From Thalassovita autumnalis (GTDB lineage: Bacteria; Pseudomonadota; Alphaproteobacteria; Rhodobacterales; Rhodobacteraceae), in NCBI RefSeq assembly GCF_001458255.1, contig NZ_CYSB01000035.1, forward strand, positions 1 to 64,000: a DNA stretch of 64,000 bases, read 5' to 3'. Numbering within the stretch: the first letter of the stretch is position 1; every line of letters begins with the position of its first letter. The notes under the pieces were generated by a model. That model made no database searches, was not told the origin of the DNA, and saw only the letters and a program-made list of their open reading frames with translations. Below are positions 54,359-63,400 of the stretch, piece by piece. The translations under genes were made by a program, and so were the position numbers.

Positions 54359-55318
54359 ATGAAAAACGCAGAGAGCGTCACCTTTGGTGGCTCAGGCCTA
54401 AACCGCGCGGCAGAGCTGCGCGCGGATGTCACAGATTTGCTGGCAGACCCGCGTGGCACTGTTGTGGTGCTCTGGCGCGGTAAACCTCTGATCGCGGAAC
54501 CTGACACCCTGGCACAGCTGGTGCGCCTTCCGCTGGATCACCCTGTGCTGGCGCTGGCCAAGGGCGCGCCGATCTTCCTTGGCATCGAAGACACCGGTCC
54601 GGTTTTTGCGCAGGATATTTCGGCCTGGCATCCCGAGGCGCTGGATGATGCGACGTTGAATGCCTTCACAGACCCATCGCGCCAACAGCATCCTTTGCTG
54701 CCTGAAGCGCAGTTTGTTGAACTGCGGATGGTGATGAACGCGCTGAGCCCGCGTGACGCTGAACTGGTGGCCACGGCCCGGGCGCTGTTCAACTGGCACC
54801 GCAGCCATCGGTTCTGTGCCCAATGTGGTCAGCCCAGCGATATGGCGATGGCAGGCTGGCAACGCAATTGCGGGAAGTGTGGTGCTTCACACTTCCCGCG
54901 CACCGATCCGGTGGTGATCATGCTGATCACCCGGGGCAATCAGGTTCTGATGGGGCGCTCCCCCGGCTGGCCTGAGGGCATGTATTCCCTGTTGGCAGGC
55001 TTTGTTGAGCCGGGCGAAACCATCGAAGCGGCCGTGCGCCGCGAAGTTTGGGAAGAGGCCGGCATCACCGTGGGCGCGGTTGACTATCTGGCCAGCCAAC
55101 CCTGGGCCTTTCCCAATTCCTTGATGTTTGGCTGCGCCGGGCAGGCGCTTAGCGATGAGATCACCATTGATCCCAATGAGATCGAAGATGCCCGTTGGTT
55201 CAGCAGAGAGGAGATCATGCAGGCATTTGCTGGGCGTCATCCGGTGCTGAAACCGGCGCGGAAAGGCGCAATTGCACATTTCCTATTGCGCAACTGGCTT
55301 GCGGATCGCATGGAATAG
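54359..55318 (+). CDS. nudC: NAD+ diphosphatase (NudC type)
   Basis: This 319-residue Nudix hydrolase splits NAD(H) to NMN and AMP, and in E. coli also decaps NAD-capped RNA. The zinc ribbon (Cys153, Cys156, Cys171, Cys174) and the Nudix box GFVEPGETIEAAVRREVWEEAGI (214-236) are complete. The specificity loop reads SQPWAFPNS (246-254); the usual motif is SQPWPFPxS, so one Pro is Ala. ATG 54359 is chosen for GGAAGG upstream. Confidence 0.95.
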   Translation: MKNAESVTFGGSGLNRAAELRADVTDLLADPRGTVVVLWRGKPLIAEPDTLAQLVRLPLDHPVLALAKGAPIFLGIEDTGPVFAQDISAWHPEALDDATLNAFTDPSRQQHPLLPEAQFVELRMVMNALSPRDAELVATARALFNWHRSHRFCAQCGQPSDMAMAGWQRNCGKCGASHFPRTDPVVIMLITRGNQVLMGRSPGWPEGMYSLLAGFVEPGETIEAAVRREVWEEAGITVGAVDYLASQPWAFPNSLMFGCAGQALSDEITIDPNEIEDARWFSREEIMQAFAGRHPVLKPARKGAIAHFLLRNWLADRME

Positions 55319-55373
55319 CGCCAAATTGCTCCCAACGTTTGATCCGATCAATCGACTAACTACAGGCCAGTAT

Positions 55374-55841
55374 ATGAATTTTTCCGCCAAAGAAGATGTC
55401 GACGTCTCCATCGACCACGTCTTTGCTATGATGACTGATTTTTCCAGCTTCGAAACAGCCGCATTGCGCCGTGGTGTCGAAGTGCAGCGCCAGGACATGC
55501 TGAGCGTGCCCGGCGTCGGGATGGAATGGGATCTGAAGTTTCACTACCGCGGCAAACTGCGCGAAGTGGCACTGCGCCTGGTGGAGTTTGATCCCCCCAA
55601 TGCGATCCGTTTCCGCGGCGATGGTCAGGGCATGGCGGGCAAGATCGACGTTGATCTGGTGGCCATGTCTCCTGAGCGGACCCGCATCTCCATCGATGTG
55701 GAGCTGGAAGCGAACAATCTGGCGGCGCGTCTGGTGTTGCAATCGCTGAAGCTGGCGCGCACCAAGATGAACAAGACGTTCCACACCCGGGTCGCTGCTT
55801 ATGCGACCCAACTGGAAGATCGGTTTCGCCAGATCTCCTGA
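55374..55841 (+). CDS. SRPBCC-fold protein
   Basis: This 155-residue protein looks like a START/polyketide-cyclase-like hydrophobic-ligand pocket: MNFSAKEDVDVSIDHVFAMMTDFSSFE, typical of the first strand and helix, then a beta-sheet region and a long C-terminal helix. ATG 55374 is the first in-frame start after the nudC stop. The ligand is unknown. It follows nudC by 55 bases and may be cotranscribed. Confidence 0.8.
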   Translation: MNFSAKEDVDVSIDHVFAMMTDFSSFETAALRRGVEVQRQDMLSVPGVGMEWDLKFHYRGKLREVALRLVEFDPPNAIRFRGDGQGMAGKIDVDLVAMSPERTRISIDVELEANNLAARLVLQSLKLARTKMNKTFHTRVAAYATQLEDRFRQIS

Positions 55842-55870
55842 CCCGGCGCTGATCCAACGCTAAGCCGGTT

Positions 55871-56638
55871 TCAGCGGGATTGTTCGTGCTGAAACCGCTG
55901 CTGTGCAACCCGTTCATTTCGTTCGCTTTTGTTCAGGTCCTGCAGGGTGGTGCGGACGTAATCCAAATGCGCCTCAACCGCGCCGCGGGCGCCTTCGGCG
56001 TCACGCGCCTGCAAAGCCGTGTTGATCGCGCGGTGCTGGATCAACAGCGTGTCCCGCGTGGTGCGCTGTTTGAACATCATCTTGCGGTTATAAAACACAC
56101 CTTCCCGCAGCAGCTGATACATCGACCGCATCATATGCAGCATGATCACGTTGTGGCTGGCTTCAATGATCGACAGGTGAAAATCGGCGTCCAGCTGCGC
56201 CTCATCATCCGGGTTGCGCTTGGAATGGGCCGCTTCCATCTTGTCATAGACGGTCTGGATCACCTTCAGATCCGTGTCCGAGGCCAGTCGCGCCGCCCGT
56301 TCTGCAGCCAGACCTTCCATGTCACGACGGAAGGAAATGTAGTCAAACACCGCCTCTTCGTGGTTGGCGAAGAGTTTGACCAAAGCGTCTGAGAAGGCAG
56401 AGCCCAGCACGTCTGCGACGTAAATCCCTGAACCCGCCTTGGAGCTGAGCAAGCCCTTGTCCTGCAGTTCCGAGATTGCCTCACGCAGGGACGGGCGCGA
56501 CACGCCCAGCCGCTCTGCCAGTTCCCGCTCGGCCGGCAGCCGTTCGCCCGGGCGCAAAATCCCACGCAAAATCAACAACTCAATCTGTCGCGTCACCGCT
56601 GTGGAGAGTTTTTCGGGCTGAACTTTCTGAAATGGCAT
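55871..56638 (-). CDS. GntR-family regulator (FadR/PdhR type)
   Basis: This 255-residue protein has a winged HTH (about 10-75, LPAERELAERLGVSRPSLREAISELQDKGLLSSKAGSGIYV) and an all-helical FCD effector domain (about 95-235) with the expected His/Asp metal-binding-type residues (DADFHLSIIEASHN). The FCD type often senses organic acids. AAAGGTG precedes the start at 56638. A dyad GGTCA-N7-TGACC lies 20 bases upstream. The target genes are unknown. Confidence 0.9.
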   Translation of the reverse strand: MPFQKVQPEKLSTAVTRQIELLILRGILRPGERLPAERELAERLGVSRPSLREAISELQDKGLLSSKAGSGIYVADVLGSAFSDALVKLFANHEEAVFDYISFRRDMEGLAAERAARLASDTDLKVIQTVYDKMEAAHSKRNPDDEAQLDADFHLSIIEASHNVIMLHMMRSMYQLLREGVFYNRKMMFKQRTTRDTLLIQHRAINTALQARDAEGARGAVEAHLDYVRTTLQDLNKSERNERVAQQRFQHEQSR

Positions 56639-56657
56639 CGGGCACCTTTATGCAATT

Positions 56658-56674
56658 GGTCAATTTATATGACC
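56658..56674. promoter_or_regulatory. Candidate FadR-type operator
   Basis: GGTCA (56658-56662) and TGACC (56670-56674) form a dyad with a seven-base A+T spacer just upstream of the GntR gene, placed for autoregulation. Confidence 0.5.
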
Positions 56675-56726
56675 GGCATATTCCTCTGGCAAGGTGGCTC
56701 AGGCGGAACTGGTCAGGCCTGGGTCT

Positions 56727-57215
56727 TTAGACAGGGCGCCGGCGTTGCGCCCGACTGCGCCACCAGACCAGCGCGGCTAGCAGGCAAATCGCGATTTCCA
56801 CTTTGAACGTCCAATGGCTGAGAAAGGATTTGATCCAGTGATCGTGGGTTGGCTGCACCTCCACCAGGGTGATCGGCGCGCCGGCAACCGGCCAGCCCCA
56901 GTGGATTGCACCCGCAATGCTGTCCAGCAACATATGGATCAGCGCCCCGGTGGCCAGCATCGCCAGGATAATGCCAAGCCGCGGGGCGAAACGGCGCAAC
57001 AACATGCCCAGCAGCCAAAGCTGCATCCACAAGACGGGCCGGTGAGTCAGATAGGCGTGATGATGATGGGCGCGGTCGTCGATCAGATAGAACCACAGCA
57101 TGTCGACATCCGGCAGCACACTGCCAACCAACGCGGCACCAAAGGCCATCGGGGGCAGGTGGCGCTGAAACGGTTTCAGCGCCAGATAGGCCGCGGGCAG
57201 ATGCCCGATAAACAT
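56727..57215 (-). CDS. YdjM-like membrane-bound metal-dependent hydrolase
   Basis: This 162-residue protein has about four hydrophobic segments and a His/Asp-rich pattern: PDVDMLWFYLIDDRAHHHHAYLTHRP (about 35-60) and a second HMLLDS motif near 113. Such proteins (PF04307-like) are predicted membrane hydrolases of unknown substrate. Its start overlaps the cobO stop by one base (TGATG), so it is translationally coupled to cobO, although no cobalamin role is known. Confidence 0.8.
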   Translation of the reverse strand: MFIGHLPAAYLALKPFQRHLPPMAFGAALVGSVLPDVDMLWFYLIDDRAHHHHAYLTHRPVLWMQLWLLGMLLRRFAPRLGIILAMLATGALIHMLLDSIAGAIHWGWPVAGAPITLVEVQPTHDHWIKSFLSHWTFKVEIAICLLAALVWWRSRAQRRRPV

Positions 57216-57823
57216 CAGTATTCGACGCCGATCTGCGCCTTGATGCCTGACCGGAAGGGGTGTTTGACCAATTCCATTTCGGTGACCAGATCAGCGATCT
57301 CAATCAGCTCGTCTTTGGCGTTGCGACCGGTCAGCACCACGTGGGTCATGTGCGGTTTTTCCTCGGTCAGGAAGGTCATCACCTCATTGACGTCGATATA
57401 GTCATAACGAAGCGCGATGTTGATCTCATCCAGCAGCACCATCTTGTGGCTTTCGTCGCGGATCAGCTCTTTGGCCTTCTCCCAGGCGGCCTGCGCCATT
57501 TCGATATCGCGGTCGCGGTCCTGGGTTTCCCAGGTGAAGCCTTCGCCCATGGTGTGGAACGAACAGGTGTCGGAAAACTTGCCCAAAATCAGATCACGTT
57601 CGCCGGTGCTCATCCCGCCTTTGATGAACTGCACAACGGCGCATTTCATGTCATGGGCGATGCAGCGGAAGATCATCCCAAACGCGGCCGAGCTTTTGCC
57701 TTTGCCTTTGCCGGTGTTGATCATCACCAGACCTTTTTCATCGGTCTTGGTCGCCATGATCTTATCGCGCGCGGCCTTTTTCTTGGCCATTTTCATTGCG
57801 TGACGGTCGCTGTCGGCAGTCAT
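57215..57823 (-). CDS. cobO: Cob(I)yrinic acid a,c-diamide adenosyltransferase
   Basis: This 202-residue enzyme of the CobO/BtuR/CobA type transfers the 5'-deoxyadenosyl group from ATP to cobalt in the corrin pathway. The P-loop NTGKGKGKSSAAFG (about 36-49) and the ATP/corrin segment LLDEINIALRYDYIDVNEV are recognisable. The first 25 residues are basic. AGGAGA precedes the start at 57823. The downstream gene starts within its stop codon; cobN lies 2.6 kb away on the same strand. Confidence 0.96.
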   Translation of the reverse strand: MTADSDRHAMKMAKKKAARDKIMATKTDEKGLVMINTGKGKGKSSAAFGMIFRCIAHDMKCAVVQFIKGGMSTGERDLILGKFSDTCSFHTMGEGFTWETQDRDRDIEMAQAAWEKAKELIRDESHKMVLLDEINIALRYDYIDVNEVMTFLTEEKPHMTHVVLTGRNAKDELIEIADLVTEMELVKHPFRSGIKAQIGVEY

Positions 57824-57879
57824 CTGCGGCTCTCCTGTCGGATGTCATGTTCCTGTTCTGGAGGTCGACTGTAGGGGCC

Positions 57880-57902
57880 TTTGCGCCATAGGCGCAAGGG
57901 TA
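57880..57902. other. Small hairpin in the cobO/fasciclin intergenic region
   Basis: TTGCGCC and GGCGCAA form a seven-base dyad around ATA. It lies 55 bases upstream of cobO, possibly within its leader; it does not resemble a cobalamin riboswitch. Confidence 0.3.
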
Positions 57903-58049
57903 ATTGGCGCCTGTGTCTGGGCCAGATTTCCTCACGGAAGCGTGATGGTGTTGTGACCGCAGCGCATTGAACCAATCCCGGCAGCGCCCCGTAGCCAATG
58001 CAGGTTCAGGGCGACGGATCCTGCACCGCAAGTTCAGGAGGAAGACCAA

Positions 58050-58568
58050 ATGAAATCGTTGAAAACCATCACCCTAGCCGCAGCATTTGTCGGCGCTACC
58101 CAGGCCGCCGTTGCGATGAATGGCACCGTTGTGGATATCGCCGTGGGCTCGCCCGACCACACCACCCTGGTGGCCGCGGTACAGGCTGCCGGTCTGGTGG
58201 AAACTCTGCAGGGCGATGGCCCCTTCACCGTCTTTGCGCCCGTCAACGCTGCATTTACCGCGCTGCCCGATGGCACGGTGGACACATTGCTGCAGCCCGA
58301 AAACAAGGGTCTGCTGACCAAGGTTCTGACCGCGCATGTGGTGGCCGGTGACATCTCGAGCGCCGATCTGGTGCGCAAGATCAAACATTCCAAAGATGGC
58401 TTCTTCCATTTCAACACGGTGTCCGGCGATGCGCTGTCGGCGCAGCTTAAGGGCAGCCATGTCTACATCTACGATGAAAGCGGCAGCGCCAGCCTGGTGA
58501 CGGTTGCCGACCTCGGTTCCTCCAACGGCAAGGTGCATGTGGTGAACAAGGTCTTGCTGCCGAAGTGA
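58050..58568 (+). CDS. Exported fasciclin-domain protein
   Basis: This 172-residue protein has a signal peptide (about 1-22, ending AVA) and a single FAS1 domain: TLVAAVQAAGLVETLQGDGPFTVFAPVNAAFTALP (H1 motif) and HVVNKVLLPK (H2-like end), with HVVAG between. FAS1 proteins mediate adhesion or bind small molecules such as hydroxy acids; the role here is unknown. AGGAGG precedes ATG 58050. It converges on the membrane protein gene. Confidence 0.93.
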   Translation: MKSLKTITLAAAFVGATQAAVAMNGTVVDIAVGSPDHTTLVAAVQAAGLVETLQGDGPFTVFAPVNAAFTALPDGTVDTLLQPENKGLLTKVLTAHVVAGDISSADLVRKIKHSKDGFFHFNTVSGDALSAQLKGSHVYIYDESGSASLVTVADLGSSNGKVHVVNKVLLPK

Positions 58569-58577
58569 TGTGGTGGT

Positions 58578-58604
58578 GGGTCAGGGGCGTGGTGCCCCTG
58601 ACCC
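58578..58604. terminator. Bidirectional terminator-type hairpin
   Basis: GGGTCAGGGGC (58578-58588) and GCCCCTGACCC (58594-58604) form an eleven-base perfect stem with a five-base loop, followed by CTTTGG. It ends the fasciclin gene and lies at the 3' end of the convergent membrane gene. Confidence 0.75.
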
Positions 58605-58610
58605 CTTTGG

Positions 58611-59825
58611 TTATTCCGCCGGCAGGGCTGATGCCTGTGGGACGGGGCGGAAGTGTTGACGGTTCAGCCGCAACACCAGCGCGATCATCAGGATCTGGCT
58701 GAGCAGCGCCAAAGCGGTCAGCGCCCAATAGGGGGTGGAAAACTTGTCAATCACACCGGTGCCCACCAGACCTTTGTTGACGAAAAAATGCAGCATCACG
58801 GAGAGCGCCACCCCGGGGCAGACCAGCGCGTATGACCCAGGCGAGGCTTTGCGCCCAAAGACGAAGTCGCGGAAATACCCAAGGCGTTTCAGTACGGTGA
58901 GGCCAAGCAGCAGGAAGGCGATCTGAACGGCCAGCATCCGCCCCAGCATCATCATCGTTTCCCCTGCAGTCACATGGCTGTCGAACTGCGTGTGCAGCCC
59001 GTGGTTCTGCCGCAGGAACAGAATGCCCAGCACCGTCATCAGCGGAACAAGGATCAACAGGGTCGGCGCAGCCTCTTTGGCAGTGCCATGTTGCAACATC
59101 GCGCTCATCGCGGTGAAGCCTGCAATCGCAGCATAGAGCAGCGCCGCCACCGCAAAGAAGCTCGACAGGATCAAGGCGACGCCCACAACCGTCTGGTTGG
59201 TGCTCATCGCGGCAGGGGCCGAAAGACCCACACCAATCATCGACAGCGCAAAGGCGGGCAGCATCTGCGCAAAGGAATTATGCGCCTTCAGGTCAAAGGC
59301 ACCGGTTTGGGACAAGATCCGCCCCAGATAGTCGCCAATCAGACGAAGCGCCCAGATCCCCAGCGCCAGAAAGGCGACCATTGCCAGCGGAAACAGGTAT
59401 TCAACGACGGACCACAGCCCCGGTACAAATACCAGACCAACGATGAACATTCCGTTAATACTCATTGCGGCAGCCAGTGGGGCGGCAAGCAAGCTGGATT
59501 GCGCGTTGGTTTTGGTCAATGCTTCATAGGCTTGCGTCCTCTTGAAAGCACTCAGCGCCCTGAGGTTCCACACCAGTGAGGTGAGGTTCATCGCCGCAAA
59601 AACTGCGATTCCCGCCAGCGCGATGATGACGCTTGCCTGCATGGGGATGCTGCCCGTTGACAGCGCGCGGGCGATGTCTTCGAAGACGGGCACGGGCTGG
59701 CCGGGGTGGGGGATCCAAAACATCAGATACATGAAAAACGTGACGGACAATCCGCCTGCGCCCAAAGAAGCGAGGAAATACAGCGGGTTGTATCTGTCGG
59801 CGGGTCTGGAAAGAGTCTGTGCCAT
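58611..59825 (-). CDS. Multi-TM protein, TDT/SLAC1-like, single cysteine
   Basis: This 404-residue protein has about ten hydrophobic helices and looks like the tellurite-resistance/dicarboxylate transporter (SLAC1-like anion channel) fold. I also recall a related group annotated as TsoY-family (seleno)proteins; that memory is uncertain. Only one cysteine occurs, Cys336 in SYALVCPGVALS, inside a helix. AGGAGG precedes the start at 59825. Two ATTC-N8-GAAT sites lie just upstream, matching the operator described for sulfide/persulfide-sensing ArsR repressors, so a role in sulfur-compound transport or handling is inferred. Confidence 0.7.
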   Translation of the reverse strand: MAQTLSRPADRYNPLYFLASLGAGGLSVTFFMYLMFWIPHPGQPVPVFEDIARALSTGSIPMQASVIIALAGIAVFAAMNLTSLVWNLRALSAFKRTQAYEALTKTNAQSSLLAAPLAAAMSINGMFIVGLVFVPGLWSVVEYLFPLAMVAFLALGIWALRLIGDYLGRILSQTGAFDLKAHNSFAQMLPAFALSMIGVGLSAPAAMSTNQTVVGVALILSSFFAVAALLYAAIAGFTAMSAMLQHGTAKEAAPTLLILVPLMTVLGILFLRQNHGLHTQFDSHVTAGETMMMLGRMLAVQIAFLLLGLTVLKRLGYFRDFVFGRKASPGSYALVCPGVALSVMLHFFVNKGLVGTGVIDKFSTPYWALTALALLSQILMIALVLRLNRQHFRPVPQASALPAE

Positions 59826-59839
59826 GACGGCCTCCTAAT

Positions 59840-59855
59840 ATTCAATATATGGAAT
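59840..59855. promoter_or_regulatory. Sulfide-repressor-type operator 1 (ATTC-N8-GAAT)
   Basis: ATTC-AATATATG-GAAT, an exact match to the ATTC-N8-GAAT pattern known to me for SqrR-type repressors. It overlaps the region just downstream of the candidate -10. Confidence 0.6.
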
Positions 59856-59883
59856 GTATATGTATTCCAAAAACGGAATGCAA
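59855..59883 (-). promoter_or_regulatory. Candidate promoter of the TDT-like gene
   Basis: On the minus strand TTGCAT (59883-59878) and TATACA (59860-59855) are separated by 17 bases. Operator 2 lies between them. Confidence 0.5.
59864..59879. promoter_or_regulatory. Sulfide-repressor-type operator 2 (ATTC-N8-GAAT)
   Basis: ATTC-CAAAAACG-GAAT, the second exact match, 24 bases from the first centre to centre and within the candidate promoter. Confidence 0.6.
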
Positions 59884-59947
59884 TGGGAGGATTGTCGCAG
59901 CCTACCGCATTAGGGGGCTGTTAACCCCTTTGTGGCACAGTCTTCAG

Positions 59948-60340
59948 ATGAGATGGATTTTGGTGATTCTAATGCTCGCGGCTTGTGATATGGCCGGGCG
60001 GGATTTTCGGGGCCTGCCGGTGACGCGGGTTGACCTTGGCGGGATGCAATTTGCGGTGCGCACCAATGGCACCAAGGCGGAGGCTATTCGCCTCAACCGG
60101 ATGCTTCGGCCCCGAATGGATCTGGTCGGCCCCCTGGCCGGGCTGGCGATTGAACAGGTGTCCGGTTGCCGGGTTCGTCAGATCTCAGGCGATGTGGCGG
60201 TTGTCACCGCACGGCTGCAGTGCGCGAAAGGGGCTGCGCCGACGGGCGGCAGCAGTGCCTATAAATGTAAGTTGCAGGGCTTGGATGCCCTGGATGGGTT
60301 CGCGTCGGAGGCCCTAACCTGCCACCCTGATACCGGTTAG
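59948..60340 (+). CDS. Small putative lipoprotein
   Basis: This 130-residue protein starts MRWILVILMLAACDMAG, a lipoprotein signal with lipobox LAAC and lipidated Cys13. The body shows VTRVDLGGMQFAVRTNGTKAEAIRLNRMLRPRMDLVGP and several Cys residues that could pair. The family is not recognised. The frame is open from 59849, but ATG 59948 begins the lipoprotein signal; there is no strong ribosome-binding site. Confidence 0.65.
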   Translation: MRWILVILMLAACDMAGRDFRGLPVTRVDLGGMQFAVRTNGTKAEAIRLNRMLRPRMDLVGPLAGLAIEQVSGCRVRQISGDVAVVTARLQCAKGAAPTGGSSAYKCKLQGLDALDGFASEALTCHPDTG

Positions 60341-60429
60341 GGACGATCTGGTGAATGGCCTTGGGTGAGGCGACAGATGCACGAGCAAAGCAAGGGCAAA
60401 ACCGCATGGCGCTGTACTGCGCTGGGGCG

Positions 60430-63400
60430 TTAGGCCCGCAGCGTTTCGATCAAGGCGCGGGCCGAGTTTGATCGCGGGGTCCACAAACCGCGGTCCATGG
60501 CTTCCTGCAGACGCTCAGCAATCTCGCGTAGGGCTGGCGCGTTATGCTCGGCAATGAAATCGCGGGTGACCTGATCCTCCAGAAACGCGGAATGCACCAG
60601 GTCAAAATGGTGATTCCTGACCGCTCCGGTGGTCGCCGCAAAGGCAAAGAGGTAATCGACCGTCGCGGCAATCTCAAAGGCGCCTTTGTAGCCGTGGCGT
60701 TTGACCCCATCGATCCACTTTGGGTTCACCACGCGTGAGCGCAGCACCCGGCCGATTTCTTCGTCCAGCGTCCGGATAACGGGACGTTCAGGGCGGGAAT
60801 GGTCATTGTGATAGATGGGCCGATCCTGCCCCTGCAGGGTTTTCACTGCGGCTGCGGCACCGCCTTCGAACTGGTAGTAGTCATCACTGTCCAGCAGATC
60901 ATGTTCCCGGTTGTCCTGATTCTGCACAATTGCCTCGGCCTGGGACAGGCGCTGTTCCAGGCCGTCGCGGTCCCTTTGTCCCTCGCCGCTGGCACCGTAT
61001 GAATAGCTGCCCCATTCCAGGTAGGCCTCTGCAAAATCTGCGGTGTCATTCCAGATCCGCTCATCAATCAGGGCCTGCAGACCTGCCCCATAGGCGCCAG
61101 GTTTGGAACCGAAAACACGGGCCTGACCTTCGCCGGACCGGGCGCGGGCGGCGGCGGGGTTTTGATCCTTTGGCTCCTCAAGGGCCTGAACCGCGCGGGC
61201 AGCGCTGTCCACCAAAGCGATCAACTGCGGGAAGGCATCGCGGAAAAAACCAGATATGCGCAGGGTGACGTCAACCCGCGGGCGGCCAAGCACCGAGGCC
61301 GGCAAAATCTCAAACCCGGTGACCCGCCGGTTGGCATTGTCCCATTTGGGTTTGACCCCCATCAGGGCCAGCGCTTGGGCGATGTCATCGCCACCGGTGC
61401 GCATATTCGCGGTGCCCCAGGCAGTGACCAGCAGGCTGCGCGGCCAGTCGCCGTGATCCTGCAGGTGCTTTTCAATCAACAGGTTGGCGGATTTCCACCC
61501 CAGCGCCCAGGCGGTTGGCGTTGGCACCGCACGGCTGTCGACTGAATAGAAATTCCGCCCTGTCGGCAGAGTGTCCAGCCGCCCGCGGGTCGGCGCGCCA
61601 GAGGGGCCAGGGGGCAGGAAACGGCCGTCCAGAACCTGCAGGAAACCATCGGTTTCCGCGGGGCCACAGCTGTCCAGCGTGGGACGGATCGTGGTGCGCA
61701 GGTGCGCCAGCACCTCGGCTGACGAGGGACCGGGGGCAGCGCCTTCGGTGTCGAGGAGGACGATCGCCAGCAGTTCCAGACGTTCCACGGTGTCGCCATG
61801 GCTGCGCCAATTGGCACTGTCGAGATCTGCCAAAACACCGGGGCGCGGGCCCTGCCAGGGGGCGGCCATATCACAGTCGAGCGGATCAAAGCCAAGCTCC
61901 AGATCCTCGGCCAGCGCCCGGATCAGCGAGTTGTCGGCGCCTTTGCCCTGACCGCGGGGCACGCGGGCCAGTGCGATGGTCAGATCGCGGGCTTGATCGC
62001 CATCGGGCGACGTGCCGAAGATGTGCAGCCCATCGCGGATCTGGGCCTCTTTCAGATCACATAGGTAGGCGTCCAGTTTGGCCAGATCGCTGTCTTCATC
62101 CTCGCCCTTTAGTCCGGCGTCTTCGCCGATTCCGGTGGCCGAGGTGAGCGAGAGGATTTCACGCCGCAGGTGTTCAATGCGGCGGGGATCCACGCCGGCG
62201 GCCTCATAGTATTCATCGACCAGCGCCTCCAGATCCTTCATCGGCCCATAGCTTTCGGCGCGGGTCAGCGGTGGCGTCAAGTGGTCGATGATAACAGCCT
62301 GCGCGCGGCGTTTGGCCTGGGTGCCCTCACCGGGGTCATTGACGATGAACGGATAGAGGTGCGGCGTGGGGCCAAAGACCACCTCGGGCCAGCAGGTCGA
62401 GGAGAGCGCCAGCGCCTTGCCGGGCAGCCATTCCATATTGCCGTGTTTGCCCATATGGGCGATGGCATCGGCGCCAAACTCGTGGCGCAGGTGGAAATAG
62501 AAGGCCAGGTAGTTGTGTGGCGGCACCAGATCCGGTGAATGATAGGTGTCGGTCGGGTCGATGTTATAGCCGCGGGCGGGCTGCACCGCGATCACCGCAT
62601 TGCCGAAAGGGAAGATCGACAGGGCAAAGCCGCTGCCATCGCAGAACGGATCATCTTCGGGCTGGCCCCAGCGGCTCTCGATCTGTTCGCGCACCTCCCA
62701 GGGCAGGGCATCATAATGCTGCCGGTAGGCGTCCAGCGTCATGGGCGTGCCGCCCTCACGCGCGGCGCGGTCGGTCAGCCAGTTGGTGGGCCCGGCCATG
62801 ATCTGCTGCATCAGCGCGTCACTGTCGGCGGGCGCATTTTCCACGCTGTAGCCTGCCCCGGCCAGCGCCTGCAACATGTTCACAGCAGCGGCGGGCGTGT
62901 CGAGGCCGACACCATTGGCCAGCCGCCCGTCTTTGTTGGGATAATTCGCCAGCACCATGGCAACCCGGCGATCAGCCGGGGCCTTGTGGCGCAGCTTGGC
63001 CCAATTGGCGGCAAGGCGGGCGGTGAAATCGATCCGGTCGCCCTGGGCGCGGTAGGTGGCGATGGGGCATTCGGTGGCCTCATCAAAATAGGCTTCATCC
63101 TTGAAGCTGATGGCGCGCGACAGGATGCGGCCGTCAACCTCAGGCAGGGCGACGTTCATCGCGATGTCGCGGGCAGACAGACCGGTGAGGCCCTCAGCCC
63201 AAGCCTGTTCGGTGCTGCCTGCCAAAACAATCTGAAACACCGGGGCTTCGGCAGCGGCGGGCATGGTCAGCGGGTTGTCCGGCGTCTGGTCACCCGCATG
63301 GGGGCTGCCGACGGCAAAGGCGGTGGCATTCAGGATCACCGAAGGCGGCGCTGCGGTGAAGAGGGTTTCCAGCGTGGCGACCGATACTGGATCTTTCAGA

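Noticed and set aside
57824-58049. A cobalamin riboswitch upstream of cobO
   Set aside because: Only a small hairpin is present; I could not find the B12-box or a multi-helix fold.
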